A stretch of DNA of 58,951 nt from assembly GCA_014084085.1 (NCBI GenBank), contig NPFB01000095.1:85677-144627 (forward strand), given 5' to 3'. The stretch is from Hondaea fermentalgiana. Its lineage: Eukaryota > Sar > Bigyra > Thraustochytrida > Thraustochytriidae. The position numbers and the translations under genes were made by a program. Positions 9,261 to 19,115 of the stretch are shown here, piece after piece. Below the pieces are notes generated by a model. It had not been told where the DNA came from. It searched no databases and worked only from the letters and a program-made list of their open reading frames with translations. The first letter of the stretch is position 1; every line of letters begins with the position of its first letter.

Positions 9261-12200
9261 TTACGCGAGCTCGAGTACAGTTGCCGTGACGGACCGCGGA
9301 TAGCCCTTGAAATCCCCTGACATAATGATGCTCGTACTGCCCGAATAGGCTTGTAGACGGCGCATACCCCAACCGTCGTTCTCGTGAATCTGTTGTTCTT
9401 TCAAGGCATCGCGGAACTCGCGCTCGTGCGCTCTTCGATTCCAGGAGTCTGCGTACTGATCGTTGGCGGCCGAGATCCAGGGCTGCATCTCGAGTGCCGA
9501 TGAACGTGACAGCTCCGAGCGCCAAACACAGGCTGCAGAGGGATGCTCGTATAGAGAAAAAGGATCTTGAGCCTGTTGACAGTAGGCCTGAGAGACCGCG
9601 TCCAGCTCGCTGACGTGTATATTTGGGGATGGATACAGAAACGCCTCGGCCGCAGACATGGACGCGGGAGCCAAAGATAACGAACTTTCGCGAGAAACAT
9701 CGTCTCGGTCTTGTTCATCGACATCGTCAATAGCGTAATCAGCACCTCGAAGGACATTCGTTGCACTGCGTGGTCCAAAGAGACGCGAGCGCATATCTGG
9801 TGGTACACTTGACCGGGTCGCCGAGGAAGCTGAGGAAGGGAGAGTGTCGTTTGAAAACGGTGCACGCCGCAGCCGTCCTTCACTTGTATCTCCCAGCCGA
9901 GTTGAAGCTTGGGCATTGGCAAAGTCCACCGCTGCCGCGGAGGGCATTTCTTGATCATCCTCAAGATACCTGCCACGACCGGGCTGAGTCTGCGCATGGC
10001 CATGTTGCTGCTGTCCAAATTGATCAGGGCCGCCGCCGGGAAGCTCCAAAGGATTCACCAGTTCGCGAGGGCGAAAATATGGTTTCGCAAAGAGCGCATC
10101 AAAACTCACAAAGCCATCCTCTTGACCGTGCGCTCCTTGGTCCTCCTCCTTTGCGTTCGGTGCCAAGAGCTCATACGGGTGCTCTGCGAGCGTGCGAAGC
10201 GGTACCACTACGCGCTCTGCAAACGACATGAGAGGTTTGTTCCACCAAGGGCCAAGATCAAGGACTCGGGGCTGCAGCGTGTAGTTTGGCGGATACGTGA
10301 CGCCCCGGTTATGCAGATAGAAATCGCCGGTCCCATCGGCATTTTCTCGCTGACGCTTGTGATGCTCTGGACGATACAAGCCAAGAAAGACATTCATGGA
10401 ATCTTGCTTGGCGTGATCTGTAAAGGCGTTCGAGTAGTATCGTTTGAGAGAGGTGTAAAAAGCCTGCTGGCGGGTTGAGGTTGACCCACTGGACACGAGC
10501 TTGGCCGATTTGCGATGCGCGTCCGACCCACCGTACTGAAGCGCAATGCGATCACCCAGCTCTTCGTACATTTCCATGAGAACTGCTGCGATTGGTGCAT
10601 CCGTTGTGACGCGTTCACCGACGCTCAAAATGCCTAGCGCAATGAGTTGTTCGTTGATGACGTGCAGCCCGATGAGAAACTGAGCCAGGTTGGTGCGATC
10701 CAGACAGTCGATACAATTGGTACGAATGACACCATGTTGAATGCGATCGGGCGCGGCTCGCTTGTTTTGCGTGACACCCGGACGGGGCGGCTGCGTTGGT
10801 GAGGCAAAAGAGGAAACTGGCTGAGCGTCAACGAGGTCAGTAAACCCAAGCTCATTGCCTTCGTCGTCATCGTCGTCGTCATCATCCACGACACCCTCGC
10901 TGCCAAATTTATCCGGCATACGCGACCCTTCAGGGCCAGCTGCCGCGGGTTGCGAGTCGCTCGACCCAAGCGGAGAAGGCGGAATGCACTCAACTTGTGT
11001 ATCGGCATCGTGGTTTGTCTCTACGTTGACATTGTTTCCTGCGGACTGTACATGGGACTGCCTTCTCCTCCTTCCGAATCCGAGAGCAAACTCTTCTTCT
11101 TCCTCTTCTTCTTCTTCTTGTTGTTGGTCATCACCGTTGGAGTCTTGCTTTGTCCGCTTGGCTGTTTTATGGTTTGGTGTTTCTGCGTCTGCTGTATTGG
11201 ATGCATCCGCGGCTTCATTTACGGTTTTGTCGTTTCGATCATGTTCGTCATCATCACCGTCGTCGTCGTCGTCGTCGTCGTCACCGTCGTCGTCGTCATC
11301 GTTTGATTTCTCGTTGCGTTCGTCCATATCATCACGTGTTGCAACGACACTTGATGCGTCGTTGCCGTCGTCTTCGTCGATTTCCGTGGTGCCGCGAAGT
11401 AAGACTTGTCGGCGACTTCCACGACTCGATCTGCTTGGTTGACGAGCCAATTGGGCATGCTCGCCGGTTCGCAGCTTTAGCGCGGTGTTGATGCGCATCG
11501 GAACAAAACGTGAATACCTCGTGGACCAGCGAAGGGGCAAGCGCTGGGCCTCTCCGTGGAAGCCTAGCCCACGACGACCCGTTTCGGCAAAGGGAGAGCT
11601 GTCTGGCTTGCGCAGCTCAAGCCGAAGAGCGCGTGAGGCCCTCGCCATCCAGAGAGGTGCGTTTCCATTGACTTCAGTGAATCGAAGAGACTTTGTAGGT
11701 GTCATGAAGAAGGATGTCTCTCGGATAGCCTGCTTGGCAACTGTGTCGAGCGCTCGCAAAAGGGAACTGGGGTCAAGCTTGCTCAAACGAGTAAAGTCAA
11801 CAGCGCAATACTCGATGGCTTTGCTCGAGGGTAACATGGAGTTGAGGACTTCTATAGCGTGCTTGAAATCGCTGCCCACGATTGTCTCACGCTTGCGCTT
11901 TTCGGTCTGCTTGACCAAGTTGAGCACCAAGATGACGTCCCCGTAGCGACTGATGAGGTCCATGAAGTGCATTCGCGTCGGAGTGTACCATGTGTCGGAG
12001 CGATGACGCTTGATCGGGGGTTTGGGCATGGCAACGCTGGTTTCCTGAGACCAGTAGGTTGGGATGGACCCCCTCATTTGCACGTAGGCACTGATTCCAC
12101 CTGGGTCCGTCGACAAGAGCATGTGGTCTTGCACAATCTGTTCGATCTCGACATCGTTGGCCGCATAGCCATCGTCGTTCACGCCACGCTTGAGATAACG

Positions 12201-13133
12201 GGTTCCTGCATAAAATCGGGAGCGCCGCGCAACCAGCGTGAGTGTAAGACTGCGCGAAAGAATGGAGCAGCGCTGTTGTTTAAAGGAACCGTGCACCAGA
12301 GTGATTGTCCATGGTGACAGGAAGACGGATCGTGAGCTGGTTTGCAGCGCGTCGAGCAAGGGTCGAGCCAGATACTCATTCCAAATGAACATGTTGTCTT
12401 CGGCGATGGCCTTGGCCGCGCCAGGAGGCACCATTGATGGATCGCGTTCTCTTGCGCGCGAGGCAATTCGCGCGGCAACGTTCCGCTGCACCGACATGGA
12501 CAGGTTATAAGTGTACGACCAGTAAAAGGATTTCGAGAGATCGACGAGCTTGAAGAGCGACTTGAACTCGTCTTCCATGGCGCTGAGCGGATCCTGGGTC
12601 CCAGAAAAGATGGACCAGGCTGATTTGCGCGCTGGCGTGCCTGCGCTGGCATCAACGGCGGCCTCGTCAAAGAGAGGCACGAGGTGCGAACCTTGCGCAG
12701 CGTAGATGACGTGCTCGTCGAGTTGACCGATCTCGGCTCGATTGGAGATGAGAACGAGATAAAAGCCCTTGACGAAGCGCACGACGCCCACGATGGCCAC
12801 GGCGTCCACGACGCGATTCAGGGCACCCGACCGTCGGCCCTTGCCCTCGGCGAGCCGCTTGAGCACGCTTTCCAGCTCGGCCGCGGTGTAGAGCCCAGGG
12901 TCTTCGTAGACGAAGTCTTTGAACTTGCGCGCCTCGGGCAGCATGCTGCGCGCCTTTTCGAAACGCAGCAGCCGGTATCGCTCCGCGTCCCGTGCGGGCG
13001 GTTCATCGCGGCCTTCGAGTGAAGCTGCGAACTCGCGTCCTGCCGCGGTCAGGAGGCATTTCCCCACCACGTACACGAACTCCTTGGACTCGTACACGCG
13101 CACGTGGCTTATCTTGGCGCGTTGCAGGTCCAT
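9261..13133 (-). CDS. FIG4: FIG4-type SAC-domain phosphoinositide 5-phosphatase
   Basis: 1290 residues from the ATG at 13133 (an open stretch upstream starts only with GTG). The N-terminal SAC fold is clear: VRVYESKEFVYVVG, VGVVRFVKGFYLVLIS, SFYWSYTYNLSMSVQ, FIWNEYL, RYLKRGVNDDGYAANDVEIEQ and RGSIPTYWSQE. The catalytic CX5R loop is C807-I-D-C-L-D-R813, within IRTNCIDCLDRTN as in FIG4. C-terminal FIG4-like segments follow (YEELGDRIALQYGGSDAH; DFYLHNRG). FIG4 dephosphorylates PI(3,5)P2 at the 5 position and works with PIKfyve and VAC14 on endolysosomes. Unusual: a roughly 230-residue Asp/Glu/Ser-rich insertion (about residues 565-795, DNA 10740-11440) sits immediately before the P-loop, and the C-terminal tail is long and disordered (human FIG4 is 907 residues). 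Single exon. Confidence 0.92.
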   Translation of the reverse strand: MDLQRAKISHVRVYESKEFVYVVGKCLLTAAGREFAASLEGRDEPPARDAERYRLLRFEKARSMLPEARKFKDFVYEDPGLYTAAELESVLKRLAEGKGRRSGALNRVVDAVAIVGVVRFVKGFYLVLISNRAEIGQLDEHVIYAAQGSHLVPLFDEAAVDASAGTPARKSAWSIFSGTQDPLSAMEDEFKSLFKLVDLSKSFYWSYTYNLSMSVQRNVAARIASRARERDPSMVPPGAAKAIAEDNMFIWNEYLARPLLDALQTSSRSVFLSPWTITLVHGSFKQQRCSILSRSLTLTLVARRSRFYAGTRYLKRGVNDDGYAANDVEIEQIVQDHMLLSTDPGGISAYVQMRGSIPTYWSQETSVAMPKPPIKRHRSDTWYTPTRMHFMDLISRYGDVILVLNLVKQTEKRKRETIVGSDFKHAIEVLNSMLPSSKAIEYCAVDFTRLSKLDPSSLLRALDTVAKQAIRETSFFMTPTKSLRFTEVNGNAPLWMARASRALRLELRKPDSSPFAETGRRGLGFHGEAQRLPLRWSTRYSRFVPMRINTALKLRTGEHAQLARQPSRSSRGSRRQVLLRGTTEIDEDDGNDASSVVATRDDMDERNEKSNDDDDDGDDDDDDDDGDDDEHDRNDKTVNEAADASNTADAETPNHKTAKRTKQDSNGDDQQQEEEEEEEEEFALGFGRRRRQSHVQSAGNNVNVETNHDADTQVECIPPSPLGSSDSQPAAAGPEGSRMPDKFGSEGVVDDDDDDDDEGNELGFTDLVDAQPVSSFASPTQPPRPGVTQNKRAAPDRIQHGVIRTNCIDCLDRTNLAQFLIGLHVINEQLIALGILSVGERVTTDAPIAAVLMEMYEELGDRIALQYGGSDAHRKSAKLVSSGSTSTRQQAFYTSLKRYYSNAFTDHAKQDSMNVFLGLYRPEHHKRQRENADGTGDFYLHNRGVTYPPNYTLQPRVLDLGPWWNKPLMSFAERVVVPLRTLAEHPYELLAPNAKEEDQGAHGQEDGFVSFDALFAKPYFRPRELVNPLELPGGGPDQFGQQQHGHAQTQPGRGRYLEDDQEMPSAAAVDFANAQASTRLGDTSEGRLRRAPFSNDTLPSSASSATRSSVPPDMRSRLFGPRSATNVLRGADYAIDDVDEQDRDDVSRESSLSLAPASMSAAEAFLYPSPNIHVSELDAVSQAYCQQAQDPFSLYEHPSAACVWRSELSRSSALEMQPWISAANDQYADSWNRRAHEREFRDALKEQQIHENDGWGMRRLQAYSGSTSIIMSGDFKGYPRSVTATVLELA

Positions 13134-14589
13134 CCTGCCCCCGCGCGGCCCGTGCGCGACCACGGCCTTGCCGCAAAAGAAGTGGTGGGTCACTCACTCC
13201 TTTGGATTTTTGCGAAGCATGTCCTGCTGTGCTCAGCTCACAATAAATATAGTATCGGCGAAGAGGAGCAAGATCAGCCAGGGTTGTGCCCTTCCACAGC
13301 AAGAGAGTTTGGCGGGTCAGCTTGTCATGCGTGGCGTGGCTTGGCGTGGCGCCAGGCTTTTTTACTTGGCAACTTGGCGAGAGGGCTCCTTGGCGCAAGC
13401 TTGAATGAGCTCGAGCTGGCCTTTAAAATTGGAAATGTCGAATCATCCTGTTCTCTCACGCGCGTCTCGCAATAATGTATAACTAACCTTGAGATCGTCA
13501 GTCAGGCATTCGCCACGAAGATGATGCGACGATCCGCGCGTGCTTTTGCTTCAGGGGCTGTCATTCTTCGTCACTCTTGTTCAGCTTATTGCAATCTTGC
13601 GTTTCGTCGAGTACCGTCTATCTGCGACAATAGATGCCTGGAATGATGAATGGAAGTCAAGTTGGAGCCGCTCTCGGACTGAGCGCACCACGGCAACAAG
13701 CAATCGCGTGTACGCTTGCTTGGCAAGTTGGCAGTCCAGCACCCAGCTCGTTAACCCCCCCCCCCTCCCCCGCTTTCCCCCTCGCCTCTCGATCGGGCAC
13801 GTTAGCGCAACTTCACCTACTTCATTGACTTGCGGAAGTTGTTTCGCTCACGCGCCGGCGATGCCATTGCACGTTCTCCGCTCTGGCCAACAGCAAAGAG
13901 GCTGGTCTTCGCTCACCTCAAGCCGTCCCTCGCCCCATCGTCGAATACTTTTCCCTCGGAGCTCGTCGAAGCGGCAGCTTGTCCAGCACGCCAGGTCGCG
14001 AAGGCCGCCGCCCAACTAAACTTTGACCCTAACCTTCCCAATCACGCCTTGGACACACTGGACAACTTGGCGGAAGCGATCGCGCGGACGTTGTGCAGAC
14101 AATCGATCGTGCGTGTGCAGGCTTCGATTGACACGCGAAAGCGCGAAGAGACGGTGCAAACAGCCAGGCAGATGCTCGTGTGCACGCGGCTGCGGCACGC
14201 GCCGCAGCGAAGACTCGCGCTCGGCGCGAGCCTGGCTAGCGCGCGGAGAGAGACCTTGGCCGCGCGACCCTTGGCCGCGCCTGCCGCGCTCCTGCCCCGC
14301 GTCGCCCGCCCGCCCGCGTCGCGCTCGCCGAGGCCTTGGCCCGTCGCCCGCGCGCGCGTGGAGGGGGGAGGTGCCGAGATCGAGGAGACGGAAGTCTCAA
14401 GTTTTCCAGCGCGTGCAGCAAAGTGCAGACGGCCGCTCGAACCTATCGCCGAGGCGACCGGCGCGGGGCGGCCAGGCCTGCGCGGGCGGCAGCAGACCGT
14501 CAAAGCCGCTGGGCCCTCGCGAGCAGAACACGTCGAGAGCAGGCGCAGAAAAGAGGCAGCAGACGCCGGCGACGACGACGTGAAGCGCG
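13134..14589. promoter_or_regulatory. Divergent region between FIG4 and the LRR gene
   Basis: 1,456 bp. It holds GGCGTGG/ACTTGG pentamer-like repeats (13329-13400), a poly-C run near 13757-13775, and a strongly GC-rich segment from about 14180 to 14589 rich in GCG/CGC. A 258-codon open frame at 13830-14606 has no recognisable domain and is probably a composition artefact. No RNA gene seen. Confidence 0.45.
13329..13400. repeat. Degenerate GTGGC/TTGGC pentamer cluster upstream of FIG4
   Basis: Irregular tandem GCGTGGC and ACTTGGC units about 200-270 bp upstream of the FIG4 ATG, resembling the clusters upstream of PACRG and BBS9. Confidence 0.6.
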
Positions 14590-15712
14590 ATGGCCGCGAG
14601 GAATGACTTCGTGCAGCAGGCCGTGGCGCGGATGGACGCCGGCGCGAGCGTCGTCTCGTAAGTCGGAGAGTTGGCGTTGGCCGGGTGCAAGAGCGATCTT
14701 GTCACAAGGGCGAATCAGGAGGGGACGAGGGCATCTTGAGAAACTTACTGGCGAAGGGATTGAACAACGACATGCGCAGTCTTCTTCTGACACAGATTGG
14801 GAATAGCGGCGCCGAGGAGCTGGCCCAGGCGCTCGCAAAGAATGAGACCGTGGAGACTCTTCAGTACGTTGATCTTGACAGACGCGAACGGCCTTGCAAA
14901 GGGATCATTCAAATCTCGCTGACTCGTGATATGGCTGGCTCGATGCGCGATTTTCTCTGCAATGGCGATATGATGAGATAGTCTGTACGACAATGGCATC
15001 AGTGATTCCGGGGCCAGTGCGCTGGCAGGTGCCTTGGCCAAAAATAAAACCTTAAAGGTTCTCGAGTAGGTTTTTATATTTCGATAACCACGCAAAAGGG
15101 GGCTTGACGGCGAAGCTAACTTCTTACGATGGCATACATTGGAATGCATAGTCTGGGGCTCAATCAAATTGGTGACGCCGGTGCCGAGGCATTGAGTAAC
15201 GCCCTCACGAGCAACAAGTCGCTACGCGTATTACAGTAGGTTTCCCATGATGTAAACGAACCCAGTCGATAACCCTGTGGCTGACATGACATAACACGTG
15301 TGAAGCCTCGGAAGCAATCACATCAGTGACAAAGGAGTTACATTTCTCTTGGATGCCATGACGGAAAATACCTCTTTGGTCACGCTTTAGTACGTTGTTT
15401 GTTGTTGAAGGCAAAGAAAAGAATCGCAATGAAATGCAGCAAGACTAATGCTTACACGACTCTCTCCACCTTCTCTCAACGACGCACAGTCTTGGCGCTA
15501 ACGATGATATCGAACACGAAGAGGGCCTTGAAGAGATAGATCTCCTTCTCTTGAAGAACGCTTCTGCCCGTCGCGGGAGCGCGTGGTTAGTGACCATGAC
15601 GACTGCTTTTACATCTTGCTGGGAGAGTCGTCCGGCTTGGCTACTTTCGGGGTCCAAAGAAGAAGAAATGGCAACTAGCACAGCTCTCGTTCCTGGAACT
15701 GAGGAGCTCTAA
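14590..15712 (+). CDS. Ribonuclease-inhibitor/NLRC3-type leucine-rich-repeat protein, six exons
   Basis: Proposed exons: 14590-14657, 14741-14863, 14982-15065, 15152-15235, 15306-15389 and 15490-15712, all joined by GT-AG introns of 70-118 bp in phase 2. The sum is 666 nt, giving 221 residues ending at TAA 15710-15712. Exons 3, 4 and 5 are each exactly 84 nt and encode one 28-residue LRR with the pattern LxxNxIxDxGAxxLxxALxxNxxLxxL: LYDNGISDSGASALAGAL, LGLNQIGDAGAEALSNAL and LGSNHISDKGVTFLLDAM. Exon 2 carries another repeat (IGNSGAEELAQALAKNETV). Exon 6 starts a repeat (LGAND) and then loses it in an acidic and Ser/Thr-rich tail. Such LRRs form a protein-binding horseshoe; partner unknown. 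The start is the ATG at 14590 giving MAARNDFVQQ; further 5' exons are possible. No single long reading frame reveals this gene. Confidence 0.85.
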
Positions 15713-16619
15713 ATCTTGAGATGCTATTTCCAAGACACCTGCTGTTCTTCCACTATGAGGATTCACCTCTTCTCTTCGCAGTACAGCACGTGGCGAGTAT
15801 TCTAGTTTCAGCAACATAAAACTTAAAGAATAGGATACGTTTGCAAATCAGCAAATGGCAAATTTGTCAAGAAGATAAAGATCTAGACCTACACCTGACA
15901 GCTCTTTGCGTTTCTGCGCTTTCCCCCCAAACTCAAGAAAAGATGAGGCCTACGTTTGCAGCACAGCAAGCAGCAAAGCCCATGGAAGTGCATACTTTCT
16001 TAGAAGTTAGCTTGCGCCTGCTAGCTATTTGCGTTTCGGCACCTTCGACCTGCTCCGGTCCCAGAAGATGCACGCGATGTTTAGGCCCGTACAAGTGATT
16101 GCTTGCAGACTTTGAAGATCTCGGCAATCTCTTAACATCAAAGTGAGAACGGAGGCAGGAGCACTCATGGCTAACCAATGGATGCCTTTCTGCCAGTGTA
16201 TACCTGAAACGGTGCGAGACCTCGCAGCGAGGCCTCCTTCTTCGGGGCCCGGCCTTCATTCATTCGTCATGCACTTTTCACCACTCTTGCACCTCCCTGG
16301 CCTTTTTCTTTGGCGCACGGAGCTCTGCACATTCATTTCACCCGGAAGCCTCCGTACGCTGGATTGGACTACATACAAGCTGAGCGCTGGACCGGCGTGG
16401 CGGCAATTCCCGCATCGTGATCCTCACGAGTTGAATGAACGAACAATACCCGAACGTGGACAGCGAAAAGAGAGCAGAGCTTCTTTGCCTCGGCTCGGCC
16501 GCGCGTCCGGGCGAGCACCGAGGCGGCTGCCGGCGGCGAGCGCTGGAGCGCAAGCGGCGAGCTCAAGTGGCGGGCAGCGAGGGGCTCGCGGGCGTCCGCG
16601 GACGCGGGCGAGGGTCGCG
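15713..16619. other. Intergenic region (907 bp) between the LRR gene and the membrane protein
   Basis: Contains no domain or RNA I can recognise. The frame of the next gene is open back to 16143, but that stretch reads as low-complexity Arg/Ala/Pro and is more likely promoter and 5' UTR. Confidence 0.4.
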
Positions 16620-17630
16620 ATGGTGTCCAAGTTGATCTTCGGTCTCTTGAGCGCGGTCGTGCTCATGACCGTATACAGCGTCTACACGGGGACAAGCCGG
16701 CTCGAGGCGTTCTCGCAGATCATGGTGGGCGCGCCCAAGTTGTACTTGGAGCGGGAAGCCCCCGTGCAGACATCAGGCGCGGCCGTCGAAGCCCTTGCGC
16801 AAGACACGCTCAAGGTCAAGCCAGCAAATGGCAAAGTGGATTCGGTCTTCCCCGAGGGAGATCACTCCAACACTGTGCGCGGCGTCGATGATCAAGAGGT
16901 CCGCGTTAACGACGCCGATGAGCTGTATGGAGACAGCAATGACGAGATTTCCAAGCTGCGTCTGCAGCCGCCCGAATCTGCAAATGGAGACCAGAATGCA
17001 GCGCACAAAGGGCTCTCCCGAGAGGTGCTGCAGAGCGAAATCTTGCACGACCTCATCCAAGAAGATGATGAGCTCATCCCCATTCCAGTCGATAGTCAGG
17101 ATCTTGCGGACCACAAGATCCCGACCATGCTCCACTCGTATACCGTCACAGCTTACATGATTGAAGTCTACCAGCGACCATCCTTTGCGGCCGACAAGAC
17201 GGGCCGCCTCGTGCACAAGGGCGACACCGTCGTGGGACCCCGTACTTGGAAAAAGGAATACGTCACCTGGCTCGAGCTGGCTCCAGATGCATACATGCCT
17301 CTTGCCGTCTTTCCAAACACGCCACAATTCAAGAAAACAGCGGCATTATACTTGAAAATGAAGAGTCTTCGGGCCTTCAACGAGCGCGCGCTGGAGCCTC
17401 TCGAGGATTGCGAAGTGAAGACCACCTCCAAGGAGGTATTTACGTGCAGGCGCGACAACTTCGTCCGCAAAGAAATCGCTCGTGTTGCCGAAGATTATGA
17501 TGTTCGTGACTACGCACCCAAGTCTCTTGGTCGGACGCGGGGTGATGCAAATGAACAGCACATTTTGCGAGCATTGGAGAGTCTTTTCGAGGCCAACGCA
17601 CCCTTTGAGTTTCCAAAGCTAGAGCTGTGA
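16620..17630 (+). CDS. Hypothetical signal-anchored (type II) membrane protein with a small SH3b-like segment
   Basis: 336 residues from the ATG at 16620, chosen because the hydrophobic helix follows at once (KLIFGLLSAVVLMTVYSVYTG, residues ~4-24). With no clear cleavage site it looks like a signal anchor with the C-terminus in the lumen or outside. Residues ~45-160 are acidic and variable. Residues ~175-240 carry the conserved-looking core: YMIEVYQRPSFAADKTGRL, then KGDTVVGP and WLELAPDAYMPL, which resembles a bacterial-type SH3 fold (ligand-exposed loop, then GDTV, then a closing W-x-L strand). The C-terminus is charged and helical (FVRKEIARVAEDYDVRDY). I do not recognise the family; function unknown. 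Single exon; its 3' end faces the FYV7-like gene. Confidence 0.75.
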   Translation: MVSKLIFGLLSAVVLMTVYSVYTGTSRLEAFSQIMVGAPKLYLEREAPVQTSGAAVEALAQDTLKVKPANGKVDSVFPEGDHSNTVRGVDDQEVRVNDADELYGDSNDEISKLRLQPPESANGDQNAAHKGLSREVLQSEILHDLIQEDDELIPIPVDSQDLADHKIPTMLHSYTVTAYMIEVYQRPSFAADKTGRLVHKGDTVVGPRTWKKEYVTWLELAPDAYMPLAVFPNTPQFKKTAALYLKMKSLRAFNERALEPLEDCEVKTTSKEVFTCRRDNFVRKEIARVAEDYDVRDYAPKSLGRTRGDANEQHILRALESLFEANAPFEFPKLEL

Positions 17631-18448
17631 TTGATGCCTGCAGGCCAGTTTGTATGTGTAGCCAATGCATTCTCTTCCTGCCACCTTTTATTTGATAATC
17701 TTATTCATGCGTATACTTAAATCTTTCAGTGTTAATTTTCACGTAGAAACAGATTCATTCTTCAGAATTGGGTGATCTTTGGTCTGAGCGATTTGCTTTA
17801 TCGGAGCATCTCGGTGCAAGCTTTGTCTTCTCTCGTCAGCAGAGCAAAAAGAGTGTGGTGGACACAGACGACGACAATGCAAGTCTCTGCCATTCTTTAG
17901 ACATTCCTTCCTGTGAGCTGGTCTAATAGTAAAAAACTTGTCGTTGTCTCTCGCGATGAGTTGGAAAGTGTTTCGCACCGTGACATGCTTGCCGGCCTTG
18001 CTATGGATGGCTATACGCTCTTTGATTTTTTTTTAAATTCCCTGAAAAGCTATCTCGAGCAATCTCATGAACGACCATGCTTTGCATAAAGATGATTTTT
18101 CAAGCACATCATCGTGCCTGGATTTTACATTCTTGAACGCGCTTATGAGCCGGGTGCAACGTGATTGAACGTTCGGCCGCATGAAGTCGGCTTGAACTTT
18201 TGTAATGGTCTCCTCGTCAGCGAGCAGAAAGCAAGACACATCCACCGGGCTAGTCCTCGCGCCAACTTGCAGGAGAGAGCAGGGACATTGAGGGAGCCGC
18301 TGGGCTAAGTTGTCGGATTCATTTTGAAGGTATCCTAAAGTCAACCAGAAATATCGATTGATAAGTTACCTGAATTTTAACCCGAATTCTGGTCAGAGGG
18401 TAATTCTAATATCCTCAAGAACAAACAACAACGCACAAAGATGTGGTT
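17631..18448. other. Convergent intergenic region (818 bp)
   Basis: AT-richer sequence between two 3' ends; only short open frames without domain signal. Nothing else seen. Confidence 0.4.
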
Positions 18449-19115
18449 TTAGCGACTCGCTGACTCGGCATGCTCCTTTTCGAGTTTGCTAAGCAAATGA
18501 TCCATCTTGTGCCGCAAGATGGGCTGTCCCTTGCGCGTTTTACGGGACAGTTTGCGCTTAAGCTGTTTGCGTTCTTTGCGTTTGCGCTCAGCGTCCTTGG
18601 CGCGGTCTTCGCGCTCTTTTTGCTTACGAATGCGTTCTGCCTCACGATCTTCTGCTTCTTTGCGTGCCGCAGAAAAACGATCATGCTTACCCGTCTCCGA
18701 CAACTTCTTTGCCTTGGGAGGCTTTCCAGTAGCGGACTCGTCGGCTCCGGTCGAAGCGCCGCGCGGCCGCTTCTTGCCATTTGCTGAGTTCGTAAACGAA
18801 GAGGTCTTGTCGTCCTCCTTCTTACTGTCCTGCTTCTCGCCTTCGTCCGGGTTGTAGCCTTCCTTTTTCAGAGCGCGACGGTACTCACGCTGTATTTTGG
18901 CAGCGCGACGGGCCTTGTCCTTTTGTACTGCGAGTCGGTAAGAGCAAAAAGTCAGCATGATGGCCGAAAATCAAGAGCGCGCTACAGCAGACGCGTCGTC
19001 CGTCGCCGCTCTGGGCAGACCTCCGCGTTCTTCACTTACGTTTACGAGCATAAGAGGCATCGTGCTGCTTGGCCTTGACGAAGTCCTGCAGCGAGATCGC
19101 CGCTCGGCGCTCCAT
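18449..19115 (-). CDS. FYV7/CCDC59-like rRNA-processing protein, 2 exons
   Basis: Exon 1 is 19115-19040 and exon 2 is 18927-18449, with a 112-bp GT-AG intron (19039-18928); together 555 nt, 184 residues. Exon 1 reads MERRAAISLQDFVKAKQHDA. Exon 2 begins LQKDKARRAAKIQREYRRAL and ends with a Lys/Arg-rich helix followed by SRKTRKGQPILRHKMDHLLS, the signature at the C-terminus of FYV7-family proteins (T-x-x-G-Q-P-v-m then a helix). In yeast Fyv7 works in the nucleolus in processing of 35S pre-rRNA and 40S subunit assembly. The protein is almost entirely charged and probably helical or disordered until bound. Divergent from the IQ protein gene. Confidence 0.8.

Noticed and set aside
13830..14606. 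258-codon plus-strand open frame
   Set aside because: Rich in Arg/Ala/Pro from GC-rich DNA, no domain, and overlaps the first exon of the LRR gene in another frame.
16143..16619. Upstream in-frame extension of the membrane protein
   Set aside because: Low-complexity and would bury the signal-anchor helix 160 residues inside the protein.
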